Below are positions 5,363 to 10,175 of a DNA stretch of 42,831 nucleotides, one piece after another (the first letter of the stretch is position 1; each line of letters begins with the position of its first letter). The notes beneath the pieces were generated by a model. The model did not search any database and was not told where the DNA came from. It was given only the letters and a program-made list of their open reading frames with translations. The stretch lies in the IMG/VR virus record IMGVR_UViG_3300023184_000236, positions 1-42,831 of that record. One strand, given 5' to 3'. The DNA comes from a virus. Made by a program: the position numbers and the translations under genes.

Positions 5363-5707
5363 TTACCGAGAACAAACAAACATACGGTCATGTCTGTTGT
5401 TTTTTTCTGCCCAGTAATCCCACTCTTTGTCGCGATAGAAATCAAAAAATTTGTCTGCCGCTGTTTCTGACGGAAAGTCCATCCAGCGGGCATGCACTAG
5501 ACCGTTGAAGTTGGGATTCAAACCTGGCTGTTTCAAGGCACCCCATGTTTCGTACTGCCAACGCTCAAACTCTTCCAATTCATCATCGTCGGGCAAGCAT
5601 TTGCTTTGAGGTCGTATTTCATTCACCCAATGATGATAGCAATGTTGGGAAATTTCATCCAATCGCTCATCCTCATACAGATCTATGCGCCAAACTGAAT
5701 ATTGCAT
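5363..5707 (-). CDS. Unknown acidic 114-aa protein
   Basis: The ATG at 5707 has AGGAG at 6 nt, so it is preferred over a GTG at 5713. Rich in Trp, Tyr, Asp and Glu, starting MQYSVWRIDLYED, which suggests a small soluble protein; no family recognised. It stands between tRNA-Glu and the element-6 terminator. Confidence 0.7.
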   Translation of the reverse strand: MQYSVWRIDLYEDERLDEISQHCYHHWVNEIRPQSKCLPDDDELEEFERWQYETWGALKQPGLNPNFNGLVHARWMDFPSETAADKFFDFYRDKEWDYWAEKNNRHDRMFVCSR

Positions 5708-5728
5708 ACTCACTCCTGTTGAACAAAA

Positions 5729-5804
5729 TGGTACACGGTACGGGATTCGAACCCGTGTGAATAGCGTGAAAGGCTACTATCCTAGGCCTCTAGATGAACC
5801 GTGC
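5729..5804 (-). tRNA. tRNA-Glu (TTC)
   Basis: Acceptor GCACGGT/ACCGTGT, anticodon arm GTAGC-CTTTCAC-GCTAT, T arm ACGGG-TTCGAAT-CCCGT, CCA. Confidence 0.92.
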
Positions 5805-5808
5805 ATAC

Positions 5809-5889
5809 TATATGAAAACACACTTCGGATACTGTACCAAACAGAAACTATCCACCACGGCCTATGCCGCTGAAGCGTGTTTACATATA
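5809..5889 (-). ncRNA. Stem-closed RNA element 7, three-way junction
   Basis: The 18-nt arms 5809-5826 and 5872-5889 pair with one mismatch and one wobble. The interior folds into CGGC-ATAG-GCCG and into GGATA/TATCC enclosing CTGT-TTGGT-ACAG, giving a compact three-way junction. The outer stem (TATATG-T-AAACAC / GTGTTT-T-CATATA) is shared with the next element. Confidence 0.55.
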
Positions 5890-5893
5890 ATTT

Positions 5894-6127
5894 ACTATAT
5901 GAAAATACATTAGGGAAGTTCTTGACACGCATCACCAACTTGCGTCAAGACCTCATTACATGCCTAGTTGTTCCGTCGCCTTCCTGGAGTTTGATAGTTC
6001 TTGCCCTTTGACTCGATGGTGTCTCGTCATACTCTAGAACCCTCCTGCTTCATGGGTATCCGGCGTGCGCTGTGTAGCCTTCGTTCACCCCTAACGGCTA
6101 GGTAACCCTAATGTGTTTACATATAGT
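5894..6127 (-). ncRNA. Stem-closed RNA element 8 (234 nt)
   Basis: The 22-nt arms 5894-5915 and 6106-6127 pair with two mismatches. Inner hairpins include TAGCC-GTT/AAC-GGCTA and CTTGACGC/GTGTCAAG. The outer stem is the same module as in element 7, with unrelated interior sequence. No ORF, tRNA, RNase P or group I intron signature was seen. Confidence 0.55.
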
Positions 6128-6154
6128 ACCCTGTAACTAGACAGGGACTATATG
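6120..6154 (-). repeat. Hairpin overlapping the arm of element 8
   Basis: CATATAGT-CCCTGT, loop CTAGTT, then ACAGGG-T-ACTATATG: a 14-bp stem with one bulge. Its ACTATATG strand (6120-6127) is the same strand that closes element 8, so the two pairings exclude each other. Confidence 0.55.
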
Positions 6155-6178
6155 ACAATCAAAATTTTAACGAACCTT

Positions 6179-6256
6179 TCAACCAGTCTCGATCGACTGT
6201 GCTGTTTGATTGGCTGGGCTTTGCCCATTTAATACTTCCTGCTCAACTTTTTGCAT
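6179..6256 (-). CDS. Possible 25-aa ORF
   Basis: MQKVEQEV... ending ...SIETG, protein-like in composition; the frame is open for 12 codons before the ATG and reads as a helical peptide. No Shine-Dalgarno near this ATG; AAGG lies about 30 nt upstream beside a non-standard start. May be a gene fragment or a misjudged start. The rest of 6257-6339 shows nothing else but a weak promoter. Confidence 0.3.
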   Translation of the reverse strand: MQKVEQEVLNGQSPANQTAQSIETG

Positions 6257-6305
6257 TTCTGCGTGTCTTGCGTTTTGAAGTAACCTTAATTTCTAACTAG
6301 TCTCT

Positions 6306-6314
6306 AGTATAACA
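6306..6314 (-). promoter_or_regulatory. Weak extended -10 promoter
   Basis: TGT-TATACT with a poor -35. It lies just downstream of the terminator at 6340-6372 and could start the transcript carrying elements 7-8 and tRNA-Glu. Confidence 0.35.
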
Positions 6315-6339
6315 TCTCTGCCATTATTGGTCTAGCACA

Positions 6340-6372
6340 AAAAGAAAAACCCGCCTAAGTAGCGGGTTTTTG
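6340..6372 (-). terminator. Strong intrinsic terminator
   Basis: AAAACCCGC stem with GCGGGTTTTT and a T-rich tail (TTTTTCTTTTTG) on the minus strand. The opposite strand also ends in TTTTT, so it may work both ways. It ends the cassette starting at 6496-6524. Confidence 0.85.
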
Positions 6373-6391
6373 CTTGAGTAGTACTTTCTTA

Positions 6392-6490
6392 TTAGGTACC
6401 ACTGCTCCCGCTGTTGATATAGGCCAGCGCCTCACGACGATAATCATGTGAGGGTATCTCAAAGGACAGTTGGGCGTTTTGCTTAATCAT
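6392..6490 (-). CDS. 32-aa leaderless small ORF (or small RNA)
   Basis: MIKQNAQLSF... 32 aa ending at TAA, 20 nt before a strong terminator. The ATG is 5 nt after the -10 of a TTGACT-N17-TATAAT promoter, so the transcript would begin at or next to the ATG, and there is no Shine-Dalgarno. The peptide contains SHDYRREALAYI, plausible as protein. Same design as 1994-2197. Confidence 0.55.
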   Translation of the reverse strand: MIKQNAQLSFEIPSHDYRREALAYINSGSSGT

Positions 6491-6495
6491 AGTGT

Positions 6496-6524
6496 ATTAT
6501 ATATGACATTGACTGAAAAGTCAA
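6496..6524 (-). promoter_or_regulatory. Sigma70-type promoter TTGACT-N17-TATAAT
   Basis: -35 at 6519-6524, 17-bp spacer, -10 at 6496-6501. The -35 lies in a palindromic TTGACT...AGTCAA segment. Confidence 0.85.
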
Positions 6525-6550
6525 TGATTTTTTAAATGTTATTTGCCAAT

Positions 6551-6742
6551 TTATGTTCTTCCAGGCGGCAGTTTGGTGGTTCCTAACTGCCGTTCAAACG
6601 AACTGGGTCCTGCTAACTCTGGAGGCAAGGGCGGCGGAACATAACGTTCCTTGGCGGGCTTCTTGCCAAAAATTGATTCGTGTCTTGCGGCCAGTTCTTC
6701 TTGACTGATCACTGAGGGGCGAGGTCTTGATCCTTTACTCAT
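6551..6742 (-). CDS. Unknown proline-rich 63-aa protein
   Basis: Basic N-terminus (MSKGSRPRPS) and a PPPLPPEL proline run at about residues 36-43. It has no own Shine-Dalgarno; its ATG overlaps the stop of the 31-aa membrane peptide (ATGAGTAA), so it is translationally coupled. No family recognised. Confidence 0.65.
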   Translation of the reverse strand: MSKGSRPRPSVISQEELAARHESIFGKKPAKERYVPPPLPPELAGPSSFERQLGTTKLPPGRT

Positions 6743-6830
6743 TGTTCAATACCAACATAATGTAACCTGCGGTACCTGCTAACACAGCACCGCACAATAC
6801 CACTGATAATAAAATTACGGCTATTTCCAT
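6735..6830 (-). CDS. 31-aa single-pass membrane peptide
   Basis: MEIAVILLSVVLCGAV... is almost one continuous hydrophobic helix (residues 3-27) ending LNNE. Shine-Dalgarno AAGGAACTACA-ATG and a promoter at 6848-6876 immediately upstream make it a convincing tiny gene, overlapping the next ORF by 8 nt. Small phage membrane peptides often act at the inner membrane; role unknown. Confidence 0.65.
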   Translation of the reverse strand: MEIAVILLSVVLCGAVLAGTAGYIMLVLNNE

Positions 6831-6847
6831 TGTAGTTCCTTGTGTGT

Positions 6848-6876
6848 AGTATATATTATTGTTGGCCCAGAGTCAA
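6848..6876 (-). promoter_or_regulatory. Promoter TTGACT-N17-TATACT
   Basis: -35 at 6871-6876 overlaps the stop codon of the hydrolase gene; -10 at 6848-6853. Followed by a 12-nt leader with a Shine-Dalgarno for the 31-aa peptide. Confidence 0.8.
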
Positions 6877-7469
6877 GACTTTTTTCCAAGCACTTGACCA
6901 ATTCGATCCAGCACAAGTTTGACTACCTGATTGCTGATCACAACTTCATAGTGATTTAGTGGCAGTTCTACCAGTTCAAAATCTGTACGATACTGCATGC
7001 TCTCTATAGTGACCACGCCATCATTGGGTTCATGTATCCAGGGACTGGCGCCACGTGTTGTAACAACCTGTGTCCAATTGGGAGGTGCTGGCAATTTTTT
7101 AGCATCAGACATGGGTCGACTCATGGGACCAATGTCTTTCATCAACCGGTTAAACGGTAAGAAATAACGTGCAAAATCTGCTTGCTTGCTGCCACCATAG
7201 GGTGTGCTAAGACTCACACCACCCACTGTGGTTTCACGGTAGTAGTTGGCTAGATGCAGGGCATAGATACCGCCCAGGCTGTGGCTCACAAAGAACAATC
7301 GATCCTCATTGTCCAACTGGCCTTTCATGGCTGTGAGATTGTGCTCAAATCCATCTTCACTGTTGTACTCCAATGCAGTGTCAGGTTCTTCTGTGTGGTC
7401 TCTAACAAACTGTCGGATATGCGTGAAACTTTCTGCGGTAGCACTGGCACCATGTATGTAAACTATCAT
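6873..7469 (-). CDS. Alpha/beta-hydrolase (lipase/esterase-like)
   Basis: 198 aa. VYIHGASA near the N-terminus is the oxyanion HG motif, FVSHSLGG (about residues 75-82) is the G/S-x-S-x-G nucleophile elbow, NDGV supplies an Asp and LNHYEV the catalytic His. Compact for the fold. The substrate could be a host lipid or an ester on the envelope. ATG 7469 is preferred over TTG 7484; it lacks a Shine-Dalgarno but has ATAAGTA 5 nt upstream. It lies directly downstream of the tmRNA terminator. Confidence 0.75.
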   Translation of the reverse strand: MIVYIHGASATAESFTHIRQFVRDHTEEPDTALEYNSEDGFEHNLTAMKGQLDNEDRLFFVSHSLGGIYALHLANYYRETTVGGVSLSTPYGGSKQADFARYFLPFNRLMKDIGPMSRPMSDAKKLPAPPNWTQVVTTRGASPWIHEPNDGVVTIESMQYRTDFELVELPLNHYEVVISNQVVKLVLDRIGQVLGKKS

Positions 7470-7474
7470 AGAAA

Positions 7475-7481
7475 TACTTAT
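7475..7481 (-). promoter_or_regulatory. Late-type -10 element ATAAGTA before the hydrolase gene
   Basis: ATAAGTA-N5-ATG, identical in layout to those at 1140 and 12149. Predicts transcription starting on the ATG. Confidence 0.4.
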
Positions 7482-7487
7482 CAAGAG

Positions 7488-7506
7488 AAACCCGCCGAAG
7501 CGGGTT
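7488..7506 (-). terminator. UUCG-loop terminator after the tmRNA
   Basis: AACCCGC-TTCG-GCGGGTT, a stem with the very stable UUCG tetraloop, followed by TCTCTTG. Marks the 3' end of the tmRNA precursor. Confidence 0.65.
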
Positions 7507-7507
7507 C

Positions 7508-7757
7508 TGAGTTTCTGTTACGAGGTATGTCTTACCCTAGGCGGCGTTTAGGCGGCCAATGCGAACTGTGAGTCGTTTGCTTTTACTTTTTTTGCTTGAT
7601 TAACGGTCATCGCCTACCGTGCTGTCCACTTCAATACTCCTGACCCAATCGATAGCCTGGTCACCCCCACCTAAATATACCTTATACACTTAGGTGGAGG
7701 TGGCGGGAGTCGAACCCGCGTCTTGAATCCATTTTTATCGGCTTCATACAGCAATAA
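7508..7757 (-). ncRNA. ssrA: Circularly permuted (two-piece) tmRNA
   Basis: Transcribed from a perfect promoter. The acceptor piece comes first: GAC-GCGGG-TTCGACT-CCCGC T arm, acceptor CACCTCC (7696-7702), then A-C-C. A 24-nt AT-rich linker (7669-7692) follows, then the coding piece starting GGGGGTGA (7668), which pairs with CACCTCC to rebuild the tRNA-like domain. A PK1-like ACGGT/ACCGT stem and an A-rich stretch precede the tag frame at 7548-7580: GCA resume codon, peptide A-N-D-S-Q-F-A-L-A-A, TAA. The ALAA end is the ClpXP degron of known tags. Ribosome rescue would need the host SmpB. Exact ends are estimated. Confidence 0.88.
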
Positions 7758-7762
7758 CTCGC

Positions 7763-7791
7763 ATTATATATTTATTTGGCTTTGTTGTCAA
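7763..7791 (-). promoter_or_regulatory. Perfect consensus promoter for the tmRNA
   Basis: TTGACA (7786-7791), 17-bp spacer, TATAAT (7763-7768). It overlaps the 3' end of the 7772-8029 gene, so the tmRNA can be made independently of it. Confidence 0.88.
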
Positions 7792-8029
7792 CCGGTATGT
7801 ATCCGCGAACAGCCCATTGTTTTTGTTTGTTGGCGTTCCAGTATCGAACAAACCCATCAGGTGTAAAGTGTTTTTTGAACTCTTCGGTTATGGAAATACA
7901 ACTGTTGAGATCTTGACCAGACATGGTTTGTAGCATGTACTTGGTATCACAGTCCCAGTAGTATTTTTCTAAATCTTCATAGTTGATGGCAGTTGCACTC
8001 AACACCACAGATAACAGTACAGCAAACAT
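7772..8029 (-). CDS. Secreted or periplasmic 85-aa protein, unknown
   Basis: A hydrophobic N-terminus MFAVLLSVVLSATA looks like a signal peptide with an A-x-A type cleavage site. The mature part is about 70 aa with two cysteines (DCD and SCI), possibly a disulphide. Start overlaps the stop of the upstream gene (TAATG). Its last codons carry the tmRNA promoter. Confidence 0.65.
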   Translation of the reverse strand: MFAVLLSVVLSATAINYEDLEKYYWDCDTKYMLQTMSGQDLNSCISITEEFKKHFTPDGFVRYWNANKQKQWAVRGYIPVDNKAK

Positions 8030-8178
8030 TATTCAGCCTCAGTATCAAAAATTTTATCTAACCATGCTTGTGCTTCTTGCTCACTATCAAAATAGGGACT
8101 AATACAATGATTCTTTTCGTTGACATAAAACCAAGTGTATGACATCATACCTGCATCTCTGTATCTGACCAGTTGCAT
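8029..8178 (-). CDS. Unknown 49-aa protein
   Basis: MQLVRYRD... with GGAGG Shine-Dalgarno 8 nt upstream; contains YTWFYV and an EQEAQAWLDKIF helix, the pattern of small phage proteins of one beta-hairpin plus helix. TAATG overlap with the secreted-protein gene. Confidence 0.65.
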   Translation of the reverse strand: MQLVRYRDAGMMSYTWFYVNEKNHCISPYFDSEQEAQAWLDKIFDTEAE

Positions 8179-8199
8179 AGAAGTCCTCCAGTTAACTTT

Positions 8200-8207
8200 T
8201 ATTTACA
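8200..8207 (-). promoter_or_regulatory. Late-type element TGTAAATA
   Basis: Resembles the T4 late consensus TATAAATA. It lies 21 nt before the ATG of the 49-aa gene, leaving room for its GGAGG. Confidence 0.35.
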
Positions 8208-8212
8208 TAGTA

Positions 8213-8827
8213 TTATTGTATCAAATGTGGCCACAGTTCGCCGTACTCATCCACAGGTTCAGGATCAAATCTGACACTGGCAGCCACTCTAAATTGATCG
8301 TGTGTGGTTTCTGGTCTATGAATCATGTTGACGTTGATCCAATGCGGGACACTGGCATCGCAACGACCAATTTCGGTTACTGTACGAGGGTTGGCCACTC
8401 TAGATATTTCAGCAATAGGCGAACCTATAGCGTAAGTTGGCAGCCCTTGATCTTTTAACTGGCCATCATACCATACAGTGTACGTGCCTTTGCAGTTGAT
8501 CAAGGGTATGTTCAGCGCAATGTCTACCCCCACATCCACATGTGGCGGAAACTCGCGATCACTTTCTACTGAAATAAATGATATCACAAAGAAATTGTCG
8601 TATATGCCCAGTTGCTTGAATTCTTGCATCAACACAGGACAAGTGTCGCGCATGAGATCCTTGGCATTGATCTCCACAAACGTGCTGGTATATGGAACAA
8701 GATTTTCTTTTTTGGTTATCAAGAACAATTTCAGCAGTTCTTTTTGCACAGTTGAAAACGTTGCTGGATTTAGATTGGCTGGATGATACATCCAGCTGGG
8801 AGTGGTTGGCCGATGCTTGTATGTCAT
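8213..8827 (-). CDS. 2OG-Fe(II) oxygenase-like protein
   Basis: 204 aa. PPHVDVG near residue 107 provides HxD; VNMIHRPE and FRVAASVRF near 170-185 provide the distal His and the Arg. Same family type as 553-1134 but low similarity. ATG two bases after the upstream stop (TAAT-ATG), no Shine-Dalgarno, so coupled to the 8829-9308 gene. Substrate unknown. Confidence 0.6.
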   Translation of the reverse strand: MTYKHRPTTPSWMYHPANLNPATFSTVQKELLKLFLITKKENLVPYTSTFVEINAKDLMRDTCPVLMQEFKQLGIYDNFFVISFISVESDREFPPHVDVGVDIALNIPLINCKGTYTVWYDGQLKDQGLPTYAIGSPIAEISRVANPRTVTEIGRCDASVPHWINVNMIHRPETTHDQFRVAASVRFDPEPVDEYGELWPHLIQ

Positions 8828-8828
8828 A

Positions 8829-9308
8829 TTATTCGATGTTGGGGTAATCAGACACCGCCCATCCCAAGAGTGCTAAATCTGTACGGATTTCGTCAGTGAC
8901 AATGCCTTCATTGGCATAGCCGCTGTCCAGATCATCCTTGGCACCAATACCTGAGCAGTACCAGTCCATGTAGTCGCCGCCTCGATCTTGCAGGTCAGCC
9001 ACTAGTCCGCCAGCATAACGCCAACTGCAACTCCAGTAGGCATCTTTCAGCACCAGCCAAACATCTTGCTTTTGAAACTGATTGTTGCACAGCGCGGCAT
9101 ACAAGTTCTGCGCATAGGCATCACTGCCTCGCACCTTGCTCACAAACCAATCACTCTGGCTCATGTCGTATTCCATGTTGTTGATTTTGAACTCAGGCTG
9201 TTGCCTACGTTCAGCCTCTGCCCGGGCCCATTGACCACGGAGGTCATCAAAGAAGTCATCGTCGGTGCCTTCGCTCTCGTGCTGTGGTTCAATCTTGGGG
9301 TCAGTCAT
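8829..9308 (-). CDS. Unknown acidic 159-aa protein
   Basis: The frame is open to 9446 through tRNA-Leu, but AAGGAACTGAC-ATG sets the start at 9308. Acidic N-terminus (ESEGTDDDFFDDL), then a Trp/Tyr-rich domain (YWSCSWRYAGG, GDYMDWYCSG). No family recognised. Confidence 0.7.
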   Translation of the reverse strand: MTDPKIEPQHESEGTDDDFFDDLRGQWARAEAERRQQPEFKINNMEYDMSQSDWFVSKVRGSDAYAQNLYAALCNNQFQKQDVWLVLKDAYWSCSWRYAGGLVADLQDRGGDYMDWYCSGIGAKDDLDSGYANEGIVTDEIRTDLALLGWAVSDYPNIE

Positions 9309-9319
9309 GTCAGTTCCTT

Positions 9320-9403
9320 TGGTACGAGTAACCGGAGTCGAACCGGTACGCATCAAGCGGCGGATTTTAAGTCCGCTGGGTCTACCAATTCCCCCATACT
9401 CGC
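9320..9403 (-). tRNA. tRNA-Leu (TAA)
   Basis: Class II: acceptor GCGAGTA/TACTCGT, anticodon arm GCGGA-CTTAAAA-TCCGC, variable arm, T loop TTCGACT, CCA. Confidence 0.93.
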
Positions 9404-9416
9404 ATGCTGTATTTAC

Positions 9417-9491
9417 TGGTCCGGCGTGCAGGAATCGAACCCACATTCAAGAGGTAGAAGCTCTTTGTATTATCCATTATACTAACGCCAG
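9417..9491 (-). tRNA. tRNA-Arg (TCT)
   Basis: Acceptor CTGGCGT/ACGCCGG, anticodon arm AAGAG-CTTCTAC-CTCTT, T loop TTCGATT, CCA. Decodes AGA/AGG. Confidence 0.92.
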
Positions 9492-9495
9492 AATT

Positions 9496-9571
9496 TGGTA
9501 GGCCCAACAGGACTCGAACCTGTAACCAATGGATTATGAGTCCACTGCGCTAACCATTGCGCCATAGGCCT
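9496..9571 (-). tRNA. tRNA-Ile2 (CAT, probable lysidine type)
   Basis: Acceptor AGGCCTA/TGGGCCT, anticodon arm GTGGA-CTCATAA-TCCAT. The anticodon arm and variable loop (TTGGT) resemble E. coli tRNA-Ile2 more than tRNA-Met, so it probably reads AUA after host TilS modification. First gene after the 9580-9608 promoter. Confidence 0.82.
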
Positions 9572-9579
9572 ATGTTTGT

Positions 9580-9608
9580 ATTATAACAGAGAATTTATTT
9601 ATAGTCAA
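9580..9608 (-). promoter_or_regulatory. Promoter TTGACT-N17-TATAAT for the tRNAs at 9320-9571
   Basis: -35 at 9603-9608, -10 at 9580-9585. The 17-bp spacer itself contains TATAAATA-like sequence overlapping the end of the 9595-9975 gene. Confidence 0.85.
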
Positions 9609-9975
9609 CAGTACCGTCTGCTAAGTGGTCCTGCTTGATTTCTTTAACCGCATGGCCCAAAATTGATGCCACAGAATTTTTGTAGGCAATGCGCTTGTTG
9701 TTGAAATCTCTGATGGCAATGGCACGTCTTCCGATTTCCTGTAAACTCAGCATTTGTTCTACACCAGATTTCAGTTGCCATTCCAAGTCCCAGATAGCAT
9801 GATGGATATCTGTCATGGCTTGAATGACCTGATCTAATTCTGCGCTCTGTGCCAACTGTGCCACTCGTTCTTCATACCAATCCAGTTCAACTTGATTGGC
9901 TCCATTGGTTCTGGCATGTTTGACTCGTGCAATACACAAACGGTCAATCAGTTCTAACACTGGTAAAAATTCCAT
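9595..9975 (-). CDS. Unknown helical 126-aa protein
   Basis: Predicted all-helical (ELIDRLCIARVKHART, LDWYEERVAQLAQ, HHAIWDLEWQL). No recognised family. No clear Shine-Dalgarno before ATG 9975. A promoter lies at 10001-10029, about 25 nt upstream. Confidence 0.7.
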   Translation of the reverse strand: MEFLPVLELIDRLCIARVKHARTNGANQVELDWYEERVAQLAQSAELDQVIQAMTDIHHAIWDLEWQLKSGVEQMLSLQEIGRRAIAIRDFNNKRIAYKNSVASILGHAVKEIKQDHLADGTVDYK

Positions 9976-10000
9976 AGGGTTTTTTCGTAATAGTTGCTGT

Positions 10001-10029
10001 ATTTTAGCAGATGTGTTGTATTAAGTCAA
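10001..10029 (-). promoter_or_regulatory. Promoter TTGACT-N17-TAAAAT
   Basis: -35 10024-10029, -10 10001-10006, preceded by TGC (extended -10). Embedded in the last codons of the 45-aa gene. Confidence 0.75.
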
Positions 10030-10158
10030 CAGTTGATTGATGATGTCTATGGCCATTTTGGCTAGATCTAAATCAATGCCCATTCTGTGGGCTATTTCTG
10101 CGGTGCTGAGATTGCGTTCCAACAGCTCGCGAACTTGGTTGAGGATTTCACGTTTCAT
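10021..10158 (-). CDS. 45-aa helix-turn-helix-like protein
   Basis: MKREILNQVRELLERN followed by LSTAEIAHRMGIDLDLAKMAI fits a helix-turn-helix (STAEIA...G...L), probably a minimal DNA-binding or regulatory protein. No Shine-Dalgarno; TATATATA lies 4 nt before the ATG. Located 17 nt downstream of the radical-SAM gene. Confidence 0.65.
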   Translation of the reverse strand: MKREILNQVRELLERNLSTAEIAHRMGIDLDLAKMAIDIINQLLT

Positions 10159-10162
10159 GTAC

Positions 10163-10170
10163 TATATATA
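10163..10170 (-). promoter_or_regulatory. TATATATA element 4 nt before an ATG
   Basis: A late-like -10 directly before the helix-turn-helix gene start; no -35. Fits the leaderless pattern but is weaker than the ATAAGTA cases. Confidence 0.3.
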
Positions 10171-10175
10171 ACGCC

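Noticed and set aside
4652-5492. Reading frames of 87-106 aa over tRNA-Arg, Asp, Tyr and RNA elements
   Set aside because: They overlap well-formed tRNAs and structured elements on both strands; no start signals.
5894-6127. Element 8 as RNase P RNA, group I intron or 6S RNA
   Set aside because: None of the conserved core sequences of those RNAs could be found on either strand.
9309-9446. N-terminal extension of the 8829-9308 protein through tRNA-Leu
   Set aside because: tRNA-Leu is canonical and a good Shine-Dalgarno lies before ATG 9308.
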